Below, piece after piece: positions 7,366 to 14,561 of a stretch of DNA of 20,108 bases. The position numbers were made by a program, and so were the translations under genes. The notes under the pieces were generated by a model that was not told the DNA's origin, did no database searches, and saw nothing but the letters and a program-made list of their open reading frames with translations. Position 1 is the stretch's first letter, and the number at the start of each line of letters is the position of its first letter. This DNA is from CADEEV01 sp032127875 (GTDB lineage: Bacteria; Acidobacteriota; Vicinamibacteria; Fen-336): the NCBI GenBank assembly GCA_032127875.1, contig JAQBHI010000147.1:1-20108 (forward strand), written 5' to 3'.

Positions 7366-9471
7366 CTAGAACTCGTACGTCGCGCTCACGAGAATGCGCC
7401 GGCCAGCGCGCGGGTAGTCCTGCGGCACGCCGCCCGCGGGCGCGTGATCAGCGTAGTCCTTGCCGAAGAGGTTCTGCGCGGTCAGCGCCGCCGACAAGGA
7501 TCGGTACAAATTGAGCGCGCGGATCGTCACGCCGAAGAGCGCGTAGCCCGGCGTCCTCGGCCGCAGTTCGCCCTCGGCCCGGGGCCGGCTCGTGCGGAAC
7601 GACAACACAGGTGTCGCCCGCACGTGGCCGCCCAGCGCGAAGGTGGCGCCGAGGTTGCCCAGTTGCGACGGTACGCCGGGCAGCCTGCGGGCACTATCTT
7701 GAATTTCCGCGCGCTGGAAGGCGTAGTTGACGAAGAGGGAGGTGCCGGTCCCCATGCTGCGCCGCACCTCGAGCTCGACGCCTCGCAGGTCCGATCCGGG
7801 AACGTTGGCGACCGGACGGGAGCGGCGTGGGTCGAAGGCGCCCAGCGGTGCGATCGCATCCCGGAGCCACGTCGCGTAGCCCGAAGCCGCCACGCGGAAG
7901 GCGCGGCGCCGGTAGGAAACGGACGCTTCGATGGTGTCGGCCCGAACCCGGTCGAGCTCGGAGTTGGCCTCGAGCACCGGCACGTTGTACTGGAGCTCGG
8001 CGAAGGTCGGAGCGCGGAAGGCACGGCCGTAGATCAGCTTGAGGCGCGTGTCGCGGGGCAGCGTGAAAACGGCCGCGACGCGCGGGCTCACGGTGCCAGT
8101 CTGACCCGAGAAATGATCGAAGCGCACAGCGCCTGTGAGAGAGACCTTGTCAGTGGCGGCGAAGATGTCTTCGACGAAGGCGGAGAAAATGGCTCGGCCC
8201 GCGTCCGGCCCGAGGCTGGTGGAGCTCGGCGCAGTGGACGGCAGGCCCGTGCCGAAGTCGTAGTTGGACTGGCTCTCGAGGCCGTAGGCCGACTCGCGCG
8301 CGAGTCCGACGCCGACGACGAGGTGGTGCTTGTCGTCGGGGCGCGCGGCAGTTGCTTCGATGCCGTAGCGCCGCGAGTTCAGCGTCTCGTTCACCGACAC
8401 GCCGTCGGAGAAACGGGCCTCGCCTCCATCCGGCGTCGGCACCTCGAAACCCGGCGGCAGCGGCTGCAGGGACTGGCGCATCTGGTTCTGCGTCCAAGTG
8501 GCGCTGACGCGCAGCGTGCCCAGCTTCTCGACCGCACGCTTCCAGCCGAGGCTCCCCTGGATCTGGCGATACGCGAGGTCGTTCTCGCGCCCCAGCGCGT
8601 CCACCAGGCCGACGAAGCCGTCGGCGCGCACGTTGGCGATGCGCATCGCGGCATCCCACTCCTTCCAGGTGACGCGGTAGTTCGTCTCGATCGAACGGAA
8701 GGCGTCCCGCGTGCGCGCCGGAGCGAGCGACACTCCGAAGGCCGTCGTCGAATCGCTCGGAAGCATGCGGCGGGCGCCATTCGTGTCCTCAAGCTGCAGA
8801 AAGCCGAAGCTCTTGAAGGCGCCGGCCTCGCTGCCCAGGCGCAGTGAATAGCGCTGCGTGGCGAAGGATCCGGCCTCGATGGTGGCCCCGATGCCCTGGT
8901 ATTCCTCCGGCGTAAGAGTGAGGACGTCGATCACGCCACCGACGGCTCCCGAGCCGTAGAGGCTGGAACCAGCGCCGCGGAGCACCTCGATGCGGCTGAT
9001 GTTGTCGACGGGCAGCGCCAGGTTCATGATCGTCGCGCCCCCGAGCAGCGGGTCGTCGATGGCTCGGCCGTCCATCAGGATCAGAACGTTCTCCGAACCG
9101 CCACCGGTCGCCCCCGAGCTGACCCCGCGAATCACCACCCGTGGCCGACCCAGCCCGTCGCTGACCACCTCGACGCCGGGCAGCAATTGCAGGGCCTCGG
9201 CCAGGGTCTGCGCGCCCATCGCACGCAGATCCTCGGCGGTGACGACCGCCACGATGCCGGGCGCCTCCTCGAGGGTATGATCGCGGCGCGCGGCAACGCC
9301 CAGGCGCAAGTCGTTGGCGCCCAGCAGGGCCTCGAGATCCAGCTCCTCGAAGTCCTGGAAGAAACCGGCCTGGAGCAACTCGCGTGACGAGGCGATCCGT
9401 TGTTTGGCCTCGGCCCCAGGGGGAGCGGCGAGCAGGGTGAGCAGGACCGGAACGACAACCCAGTGTCGCAT
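7366..9471 (-). CDS. TonB-dependent outer-membrane receptor
   Basis: This 701-aa outer-membrane receptor would import a ligand with energy from TonB-ExbBD, none of which is encoded here. The frame extends upstream to 9573, but ATG 9471 is preferred: AAGGAG lies 7 nt before it and it opens a clear signal peptide (MRHWVVVPVLLTLLAAPPGAEA). A short conserved segment (FEELDLEALLGANDLRLGVA) precedes the plug domain at about residues 60-190, with VTAEDLRAMGAQTLAEALQ, GVEVV, VLILMDGRAIDD and RIEVLRGAGSSLYGSGAVGG. The rest is beta-barrel ending in an aromatic residue (ATYEF). It is the first gene of the receptor-YfiR-kinase operon and has its own promoter at 9518-9546. The ligand cannot be deduced; no TonB box-type motif was identified with certainty. 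Confidence 0.95.
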   Translation of the reverse strand: MRHWVVVPVLLTLLAAPPGAEAKQRIASSRELLQAGFFQDFEELDLEALLGANDLRLGVAARRDHTLEEAPGIVAVVTAEDLRAMGAQTLAEALQLLPGVEVVSDGLGRPRVVIRGVSSGATGGGSENVLILMDGRAIDDPLLGGATIMNLALPVDNISRIEVLRGAGSSLYGSGAVGGVIDVLTLTPEEYQGIGATIEAGSFATQRYSLRLGSEAGAFKSFGFLQLEDTNGARRMLPSDSTTAFGVSLAPARTRDAFRSIETNYRVTWKEWDAAMRIANVRADGFVGLVDALGRENDLAYRQIQGSLGWKRAVEKLGTLRVSATWTQNQMRQSLQPLPPGFEVPTPDGGEARFSDGVSVNETLNSRRYGIEATAARPDDKHHLVVGVGLARESAYGLESQSNYDFGTGLPSTAPSSTSLGPDAGRAIFSAFVEDIFAATDKVSLTGAVRFDHFSGQTGTVSPRVAAVFTLPRDTRLKLIYGRAFRAPTFAELQYNVPVLEANSELDRVRADTIEASVSYRRRAFRVAASGYATWLRDAIAPLGAFDPRRSRPVANVPGSDLRGVELEVRRSMGTGTSLFVNYAFQRAEIQDSARRLPGVPSQLGNLGATFALGGHVRATPVLSFRTSRPRAEGELRPRTPGYALFGVTIRALNLYRSLSAALTAQNLFGKDYADHAPAGGVPQDYPRAGRRILVSATYEF

Positions 9472-9517
9472 GGCGGCTCTCCTTGACGTAAAGACTCTTT
9501 GCTGAAGAAAGAAGGCG

Positions 9518-9546
9518 ATTCTACCGGCCGCCGGGCCGGGCTTCAA
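9518..9546 (-). promoter_or_regulatory. Sigma70-type promoter of the TonB receptor/YfiR/kinase operon
   Basis: On the minus strand TTGAAG (9546-9541) and TAGAAT (9523-9518) are spaced 17 bp apart. Transcription would start near 9511, leaving a leader of about 40 nt before the AAGGAG site and ATG 9471. I see no Fur-box-like repeat overlapping it. Confidence 0.65.
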
Positions 9547-9675
9547 ACGTAGGCATTTCGGGTACGGACCCATGCACCCTCTCGCGCGCTTCGCGCTCCC
9601 CCGAAACGCTCGCGTCGGGAGTGAATCTCGCCGCTCGCTGCCTCATTTGCCTCGTATTGCGGGCCCATCACCAAT

Positions 9676-9719
9676 GCCCGGCGGGCCCCCCAGCCGGGCC
9701 GCGCCGGAATAAATCCGGC
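9676..9719 (-). terminator. Two hairpins downstream of kynA, possible terminator
   Basis: The first hairpin met after the kynA stop is GCCGGA-N5-TCCGGC (9703-9719), with an AT-only loop. A few bases on is GCCCGGC-N10-GCCGGGC (9676-9699). Neither is followed by a clean T-run, so termination efficiency is uncertain. Confidence 0.4.
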
Positions 9720-9783
9720 ACTCCGCTGCCAGTCGACCCGCGGCTTGGGAGCCAAACAGCCAGCGCGCCCTTTGGGCTTGCAG

Positions 9784-10560
9784 CTAGCCGGGTTCCTGGC
9801 CGATGCGGGTCCGGACCCGCCACAGATCCGGAAAGGCTCGCCTGGGCAACGTGGACTGAAGGTATGCGACGCCGTCGCTGCCCCCGGTCCCCCGCTTCGA
9901 TCCGATCATCCGCTCGACCATCTGCACGTGGTGCGCCCGCCAGATCGACAGGTTCTCGTCGATGTCGACCAGCACCTCGGCCAGGGCGAGCAACTCGGCG
10001 TGCGCCTCGGGCGCCTCGTAGATGCGGACCAGCGCCTCGAGCCGCCATTCCGCGGACGGGCCCCCGAGTTCCCGCCGGCGCAACAGCGCGTCGAAGCTAT
10101 CGGCGACGGACGGCGCCGCGAGACGGGCCACGAGACGGTCCGTTTCCTCGGGCGCAGATCGCAGCTGTTCCAGAATCCGCTCGTCTTTCAAGCCCAGCAC
10201 GAACTCGACCTCCCGAAACTGCACCGACTGGAAGCCCGAGGCCGGGTTCAGGTGGTAGCGGAAGCCCAGGAAGTCCTGAGGCCGCATCGTCTCCAGCACC
10301 CTTACCTGCGAGACGAGGACGCGCTGTACCTCCACCACGCGCCGCAGCAGCCGGGTCGCCTCTCCCACGCGGTCCGCGCCCAGATGTTCGACGGCGCTGT
10401 CGATCTCGTGGAGCACGAGCTTGAACCACAGCTCGTAGACCTGGTGAATGATGATGAAGAGCGGCTCGTCGTGATGTGGCGGCGCCGACCGACTCCGCTG
10501 CAGCGAGAGCAGCTCGGGCACCTGGAGGTACGTGCCGTACGTGAGAGGCTGATCGGTCAT
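9784..10560 (-). CDS. kynA: Tryptophan 2,3-dioxygenase
   Basis: This cytoplasmic haem enzyme (258 aa) oxidises L-tryptophan to N-formylkynurenine, the first step of the kynurenine route. Family signatures are IIIHQVYELWFKLVLHE near residue 36, with H39 matching the distal His 55 of the Xanthomonas enzyme; FLGFRYHLNPASGFQS near 97, with R101 matching the substrate-binding Arg; and RAHHVQMVERMIGSKRGTGG, where H211 is the expected proximal haem ligand and T225 is in the substrate-binding GTGGS. ATG 10560 is preferred: AGGA lies about 7-10 nt upstream and it gives the usual family length, whereas the frame continues far upstream antisense to the topoisomerase gene. No kynurenine formamidase or kynureninase is in the window, so it appears as a single gene divergent from topoisomerase VI subunit B. 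Confidence 0.95.
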   Translation of the reverse strand: MTDQPLTYGTYLQVPELLSLQRSRSAPPHHDEPLFIIIHQVYELWFKLVLHEIDSAVEHLGADRVGEATRLLRRVVEVQRVLVSQVRVLETMRPQDFLGFRYHLNPASGFQSVQFREVEFVLGLKDERILEQLRSAPEETDRLVARLAAPSVADSFDALLRRRELGGPSAEWRLEALVRIYEAPEAHAELLALAEVLVDIDENLSIWRAHHVQMVERMIGSKRGTGGSDGVAYLQSTLPRRAFPDLWRVRTRIGQEPG

Positions 10561-10569
10561 GCGCGCATC

Positions 10570-10601
10570 CTGACAGTCGGGATCGTACCCCATGCTAGAC
10601 T
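10570..10601 (+). promoter_or_regulatory. Likely promoter of topoisomerase VI subunit B
   Basis: The extended -10 element TGCTAGACT ends at 10601, with CTGACA at 10570-10575 as a possible, loosely spaced -35. Transcription from about 10608 would give a 20-nt leader before TTG 10630. The 11-mer ATGCTAGACTC (10592-10602) recurs exactly upstream of the subunit A gene. Confidence 0.5.
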
Positions 10602-10629
10602 CGCCCGCTTTGAAGCAGAGGACGAAGCC

Positions 10630-12354
10630 TTGGCGAAGACGGCGGGTCCGAAGAGTGCGAGCGTGACTCGCGGCCGGAAGGCTTCGAGGCCGCAGCTCGG
10701 GCTGTTCGACGAGGCGCCGACGGCCAGGCCGGTCGAAGCCGGGCCGAACCCAAAGCAAGACCAGCAGCTGGCCAGTTCCACCGGCGGCGCGCCCGCGGCG
10801 CGCCGCGTCACCGCCGAGACGCTCGCCCAGAAGCAGCGCGAGATCTCGGTCTCGGAATTCTTCGTCAAGAACCGTCACCTGCTCGGCTTCGACAACCCGC
10901 AAAAGGCCCTGCTGACTGCCGTCCGCGAGTGCGTTGACAACTCGCTCGACGCCTGCGGCGAGGCCGGCATCCTGCCCAGCCTGCGCATCCGGATCGAGCA
11001 ACTCGCCGAGGATCGCTTCCGCGTCGGCGTCGAGGACAACGGCCCGGGCATCGTGCGCAAGCAGATCCCGCGCGTCTTCGGCAAGCTGCTCTACGGCTCC
11101 AAGTTCCACACCCTGAAGCAGCAGCGCGGTCAGCAGGGCATCGGCGTTTCTGCCGCCGGCATGTATGGCCAGCTGACTACCGGCAAGCCGATCACGATCG
11201 TGAGCCGCACGGGCCGGACAGAAGCGCACCTCTTCGAGGTCACGGTCGACACCAAGAAGAACGAGCCGCTCGTGCTGCGTGAGGAAGCCACCGACTGGGA
11301 CGTGAAGCATGGCACCAAGGTGTCGCTCGAACTGCAAGCGACATACAAGAAGGGCCGCCGCAGCGTCGACGACTACGTCGAACAGACGGCTCTCGCCAAC
11401 CCGCACGCCGAGATCCGCTACACGCCGCCCGGGCAGGACGAGATCCGCTACGCGAGGGCCGTGAACGAGCTGCCGATCGAGCCGAGGGAGATCAAGCCCC
11501 ACCCGCACGGCGTCGAGCTGGGTAGGCTGCTGCGCATGCTGCAGGACACTCCGGCGCGGAATCTTTCCTCGGCGCTCAAGGGCGACTTCTCCCGCGTGAC
11601 CGACAAGGTCGTGGCCCAGGTCGCACAGCTCGCCCACGTCAAGCCCAGCAATCGACCGTCGAACCTCTCGCCGAGTGACGTGGAACGGATCCACAAGGCG
11701 CTGCAGTCGGTCAAGATCATGGCGCCGCCCACCAACTGTCTCTCCCCGATCGGCGAAGAGGCGATCACGGCCGGGCTCAGGAAGCGCTTCGAGGCGGACT
11801 ACTACGAGGCTGTCACCCGGCCGCCCTCCGTGTATCGCGGCAACCCGTTCCAGGTCGAGGTCGGCCTGGCCTACGGTGGCAAGCTTCCCGGCGAGGAGCT
11901 GATCGAGATGTTCCGCCTCGCCAACCGCGTGCCACTGCAGTACCAGGCCTCCGCCTGCGCCGTCACCAAGTCGGTGATGAGCGTCGACTGGCGCTCCTAC
12001 GGCCTCACGATGTCCAAGGGCGCCCTCCCCGCCGGACCCATGGTGCTAATGGTCCACATCGCCTCGGTCTGGGTGCCCTTCACCTCCGAGTCGAAGGAAG
12101 CGATCGCCCACTATCCCGAGATCGTGAAGCAGCTGCGCCTGGGGCTCATGGAAGTGGGCCGCAAGCTCGGCGCCCACATCCGGCACGGCCGCCGCGCCGA
12201 CGCCGAGGCGAAGAAGAAGGGCTACATCGACAAGTTCATCCCGCACATCGGGATCGCACTCAAGGAGATCCTCGCCCTCTCGGACAAGGAGGAGACGAAG
12301 GTCGTCAGCGTCCTGCGCGATACGCTCGAGCGCAGCCGCGAGAAGATGCTGTGA
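10630..12354 (+). CDS. top6B: DNA topoisomerase VI subunit B (ATPase subunit)
   Basis: The ATPase half of type IIB topoisomerase VI passes one duplex through another to relax or decatenate DNA. The 574-aa protein starts at TTG 10630 with GAGGA 7-8 nt upstream; the frame is open well before this but antisense to kynA. The GHKL ATPase has N-box ECVDNSLDA (100-108), DNGPGI (136-141) and QQGIGVSAAGMYG (168-180). The middle contains the H2TH-type region, and the transducer (about 400-520) ends with WVPFTSESKEAIA, whose K489 is the expected switch lysine contacting ATP. The first 65 residues are a low-complexity basic extension containing a PQLGLFDE motif. The family is universal in archaea and plants but sporadic in bacteria. 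Subunit A lies 2.2 kb downstream on the same strand instead of adjacent. Confidence 0.95.
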   Translation: MAKTAGPKSASVTRGRKASRPQLGLFDEAPTARPVEAGPNPKQDQQLASSTGGAPAARRVTAETLAQKQREISVSEFFVKNRHLLGFDNPQKALLTAVRECVDNSLDACGEAGILPSLRIRIEQLAEDRFRVGVEDNGPGIVRKQIPRVFGKLLYGSKFHTLKQQRGQQGIGVSAAGMYGQLTTGKPITIVSRTGRTEAHLFEVTVDTKKNEPLVLREEATDWDVKHGTKVSLELQATYKKGRRSVDDYVEQTALANPHAEIRYTPPGQDEIRYARAVNELPIEPREIKPHPHGVELGRLLRMLQDTPARNLSSALKGDFSRVTDKVVAQVAQLAHVKPSNRPSNLSPSDVERIHKALQSVKIMAPPTNCLSPIGEEAITAGLRKRFEADYYEAVTRPPSVYRGNPFQVEVGLAYGGKLPGEELIEMFRLANRVPLQYQASACAVTKSVMSVDWRSYGLTMSKGALPAGPMVLMVHIASVWVPFTSESKEAIAHYPEIVKQLRLGLMEVGRKLGAHIRHGRRADAEAKKKGYIDKFIPHIGIALKEILALSDKEETKVVSVLRDTLERSREKML

Positions 12355-13030
12355 TCGTCGCGCTGTTCGCGTTGCTGCTGGCCGAGGGCCCGGTCGCGGT
12401 GCGGCTGACCGACGCTCTAGTGACGGCAGTCGAGAAGGCCGTGGCGGAGATGATGGCGGCCTCGGGTGCGCCCGGTCTCAGCGTTGCGGTGGCCCAGGGC
12501 GGCGAGCTTCGCTACGTCAAAGGCTTCGGCCATGCCGACGTCGAGAACCAGGTCGTGGCCAGCCCCGCGCTGCAACTCGCCGAGACCGGTCGGCTAGACC
12601 TCGACGCCGACGTGCGCCGCTACGTTCCCGGGTTCCCGGTCAAGCCATGGCCTATCACTGCGCGCCAGCTGCCCACCTCGGCGGCATCCGCCACTACCAG
12701 GAGGGTGAGTTCGGACACGATGCGGCGAGCGGCCAGGCGTTCGGCGAGAACACCCGCCGCTTCGCGAGCCTGCTCGAGGGCCTCGACGTCTTCAAGCACG
12801 ACCCGCAGGCAGGTGACGAAGACGGGCCGGGCGATCGGCTGCGGCCTGGGCTGGGACGTGTCCGAACGCAAAGGCCGGCGTGAGATCTGGCACACGGGCG
12901 CTCAGGCCCGCGTGAGCAACGTCCTCTACGTGCACCCGACCAGCGGCTCGTGGTCGCAATCCTCACCAATCTCGAGGGCTCGGGCCCACGGCCCCTCGCA
13001 CAGAAAATCACTGATCTTGTGCGGCCCTAG
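12351..13030 (+). pseudogene. Decayed LACTB-like serine hydrolase (class C beta-lactamase fold)
   Basis: Pieces of one serine hydrolase are spread over two frames. From GTG 12351 comes APGLSVAVAQGGELRYVKGF, then LQLAETGRLDLDADVRRYVP. Another frame gives HLGGIRHYQEGEF, then NTRRFASLLEGLDVFKHDP at about 12670-12810. The first frame returns with GLGWDVSERKGRREIWHTGA at about 12843-12902. The second frame ends the protein with LVVAILTNLEGSGPRPLAQK and stop TAG 13028-13030. The segment that should carry the SxxK catalytic motif is missing between VASP and LQLAE, and the YxN region is also deleted; only the HTG motif remains. It is therefore inactive. GTG 12351 overlaps the topoisomerase VI B stop (GTGA), so the intact gene was once coupled to it. 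Confidence 0.82.
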
Positions 13031-13118
13031 CGCCACGACAGGAGTCTCGGGCGTGGCGGGGTGACCACTGGCCGCGCTCGAGCGCTGGCGGACGAACTGC
13101 GAACAAACGCCGGATTCC

Positions 13119-13138
13119 CTCGTGTCTCCTCGTATCTC
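13119..13138. repeat. 10-bp tandem repeat CTCGTRTCTC x2
   Basis: CTCGTGTCTC (13119-13128) is directly followed by CTCGTATCTC (13129-13138). The period is close to one helical turn, and the repeat ends about 16 bp before the sigma54-like -24/-12 element. It could be a binding site, or it could be chance. Confidence 0.4.
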
Positions 13139-13154
13139 CTTAAGTGAGGGCGGC

Positions 13155-13170
13155 TGGCATCGCTGTTGCT
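13155..13170 (+). promoter_or_regulatory. Sigma54-type (-24/-12) promoter of the YtxH gene
   Basis: TGGCAT-N5-TTGCT matches the RpoN consensus TGGCAC-N5-TTGCW with one mismatch. The GG (13156-13157) and GC (13168-13169) have the required spacing. A transcript starting near 13181 would carry a 37-nt leader with the GGGAGG ribosome-binding site of the downstream gene. Sigma54 promoters need an enhancer-binding activator; none is encoded in the window. Confidence 0.6.
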
Positions 13171-13217
13171 AGGTGAGTGTCGGACGTCGGACCAAAAGCT
13201 AAGGGAGGTTGAGAGTC

Positions 13218-13421
13218 ATGTCCCGCAGCAACCTGAAGTACCTCGGCATCGCACTGGCGGGCAGCGCGGTGGGCGCCGCCATCGGGCTCCTGGCGGCCCC
13301 AGTATCCGGTCGCGAGACGCGCCGCAGGCTGGCGCGCACGATCGGCGATCGCAGAGAGGCGATCATCCGGCGCGGCAAGCAGGCCGCCGACGGAGCCGCG
13401 AGCTACCTCCGGGCGAGTTAG
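13218..13421 (+). CDS. Small YtxH-domain protein
   Basis: A 67-aa protein starts at ATG 13218, with GGGAGG 9-10 nt upstream (an in-frame TTG at 13209 overlaps that site and is less likely). Residues about 9-29 form a Gly/Ala-rich hydrophobic helix, LGIALAGSAVGAAIGLLAAP, followed by SGRETRRRLARTIGDRREAI, a basic amphipathic tail. This layout is typical of YtxH-type proteins, which are small single-helix membrane or membrane-associated proteins often induced by stress. Their biochemical role is not established. The sigma54-like promoter and the hairpin after the gene suggest an independent stress-regulated transcript inserted between the two topoisomerase VI subunits. Confidence 0.82.
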   Translation: MSRSNLKYLGIALAGSAVGAAIGLLAAPVSGRETRRRLARTIGDRREAIIRRGKQAADGAASYLRAS

Positions 13422-13438
13422 AAGCAGCCGGCAGATGC

Positions 13439-13460
13439 GACGCCCCCCTTCCGGGGCGTC
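13439..13460 (+). terminator. Hairpin after the YtxH gene
   Basis: GACGCCCC (13439-13446) pairs perfectly with GGGGCGTC (13453-13460) across a 6-nt loop, 17 nt beyond the stop. No T-run follows, so it is a terminator candidate of moderate quality. Confidence 0.5.
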
Positions 13461-13541
13461 CTCGCCCGCGCCTCATGGCCGCGAGCCGCTGTCACGGGTC
13501 CTTGGAAACCGAGTCGATCCGATTTCGCCTAGAGTAGGCAC

Positions 13542-14006
13542 ATGCAGTTCGGGGCCGTGGCGCTTGCTGCCGCGCTCTTCGGGGCATCGCCGCTGGCTGA
13601 GTCCCGGACTGGCTTACTCCATCGCCTTCTCGTCGACGCCGTACTGCTGTTCCACCTCGGCTTCATCCTCTTCGTGCTCTTCGGCGCCCTTCTCGCGGTG
13701 CGCTGGCGTCGCGTTCTCTGGCTGCACGTCCCCTGCGCCATCTGGGGAATCGCCGTCGAGTTGTTGGGCTGGATCTGCCCGCTGACGTCGCTCGAGAACA
13801 AGCTGCGCTCCAAGGCGGGGATACGAGGCTACTCGGGCGGCTTCGTCGAGCAGTACGTGATCCCCGTCGTGTATCCGGTCGATCTCACTCGGCTGGTTCA
13901 GATCGGGGCAGGCTGCCTGGCCCTCGGCATCAACGTCGGGATCTACGCCTGGGTCCTGAAGCGACAGGGGGTGGCCGCTACTCATGCCCGAGACAGACCA
14001 GGATAG
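13542..14006 (+). CDS. DUF2784-family membrane protein
   Basis: The 154-aa product has the DUF2784 pattern: a first membrane helix LLFHLGFILFVLFGALLAV (about 35-53), VRWRRVLWLHVPCAIWG with a second helix, the signature ELLGWICPLTSLENKLR (about 73-89), then GYSGGFVEQYVIPVVYP, and a last helix near 121-140. The family function is unknown. The start is uncertain: ATG 13542 has only a weak AGTAGG upstream, and the first 25 residues look poorly conserved. It is followed after 1 nt by a possible convergent short ORF. The gene is unrelated in kind to the topoisomerase genes that flank it. Confidence 0.85.
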   Translation: MQFGAVALAAALFGASPLAESRTGLLHRLLVDAVLLFHLGFILFVLFGALLAVRWRRVLWLHVPCAIWGIAVELLGWICPLTSLENKLRSKAGIRGYSGGFVEQYVIPVVYPVDLTRLVQIGAGCLALGINVGIYAWVLKRQGVAATHARDRPG

Positions 14007-14270
14007 GTCAGCGTACGCCTGCCTCGGAATCCCCGGTTTTCAGGTTGCCCGGCAGTTCCGCCAGCGACGCGCTCGATGTTTGGGGAGCCGCCGGGCCGTA
14101 GACAGCGGACAGGATCGCGTTGACGATCCTCGGCACCGGGGCTCGGTGTGCTCTTTTCCCCTGCTACACCCGCACGCGGCAGAGGATGGCGTCCTCGCCG
14201 CCAGCTCCGCTCCACCCGCGGCCCTGCCAGAGCCCGTGGGGTCGCCATGGATCCGTCTCCTTGTCGTCCT

Positions 14271-14290
14271 GGCGGGGCCGATTCCCCGCC
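14271..14290. other. GC-rich hairpin GGCGGGG-N6-CCCCGCC
   Basis: This is a perfect 7-bp inverted repeat with a 6-nt loop in the gene-free region. No T-run adjoins it, so a terminator role is unproven. Confidence 0.35.
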
Positions 14291-14413
14291 TCGCCCAGGC
14301 AGCCGCGGCTTTCGGTAAGAGGACGCAGCGCAACGGCTCGACCGCCTGCCGGGGCACGATTCCCCTCGCGGCTCTGCGACTGCTACAACCCGGAAGAAAA
14401 GGGCCACTGTCGC

Positions 14414-14433
14414 CCGAACGATTCGTCGTTCGG
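14414..14433 (+). other. 8-bp stem with TTCG tetraloop
   Basis: CCGAACGA-TTCG-TCGTTCGG is a perfect stem closed by a UUCG loop. It lies about 70 bp upstream of the promoter-like element of the subunit A gene and has no T-run after it. It would fold stably in RNA; the companion strand would give a CGAA loop. Confidence 0.45.
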
Positions 14434-14484
14434 TGAGCGGGGCCGTCGGTGGCCGGTTTGGCGCCTGCGGCCACGGCGGTGGCT

Positions 14485-14495
14485 ATGCTAGACTC
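14485..14495 (+). promoter_or_regulatory. Likely -10 region of topoisomerase VI subunit A gene
   Basis: ATGCTAGACTC is identical to the 11-mer at 10592-10602 before subunit B, and TAGACT would be the -10 hexamer within an extended TGC context. No good -35 is visible. Transcription near 14501 gives a leader of about 61 nt that contains a hairpin. Confidence 0.45.
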
Positions 14496-14503
14496 TACTT
14501 TCC

Positions 14504-14525
14504 TCGGGGCCGCCACTTGCCCCGA
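14504..14525 (+). promoter_or_regulatory. Leader hairpin upstream of topoisomerase VI subunit A
   Basis: TCGGGGC (14504-14510) pairs with GCCCCGA (14519-14525) across an 8-nt loop, immediately after the predicted transcription start. It might stabilise the mRNA or control initiation at the weak TTG start 37 nt later. No known riboswitch class is recognised. Confidence 0.35.
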
Positions 14526-14561
14526 AGGCAAGCACTCACCCTCCGGAGTCTTAAGAGAAGG

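Larger units (their letters stand above)
9472..9783. other. Intergenic region between kynA and the TonB receptor operon
   Basis: No convincing gene lies here. It holds the receptor promoter at its left end and two GC-rich hairpins near the kynA end (listed separately). Open frames crossing it have arginine- and proline-rich translations typical of non-coding high-GC DNA. Confidence 0.6.
14007..14561. other. 555-bp region without a convincing gene before topoisomerase VI subunit A
   Basis: No protein family is recognisable on either strand. Translations are Arg/Pro/Gly-rich. It contains a 7-bp hairpin (14271-14290), an 8-bp stem with a TTCG loop (14414-14433), a promoter-like element (14485-14495) and a hairpin in the presumed leader of the next gene (14504-14525). 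On the minus strand, ATG 14252-14250 has an AAGGAG site, but its product is not recognisable. A 42-codon minus frame (14136-14008) ends 1 nt beyond the DUF2784 stop. These may be remnants of a degraded minus-strand gene. Confidence 0.5.

Noticed and set aside
7444..8847. Plus-strand open frame of 467 codons
   Set aside because: It is antisense to the TonB receptor and shows no recognisable domain.
9745..10629. Upstream extension of the topoisomerase VI B frame
   Set aside because: It is antisense to kynA and upstream of the predicted promoter; TTG 10630 has a good ribosome-binding site.
10561..11694. Upstream extension of the kynA frame
   Set aside because: It is antisense to topoisomerase VI subunit B; kynA has a ribosome-binding site and family-conform length from ATG 10560.
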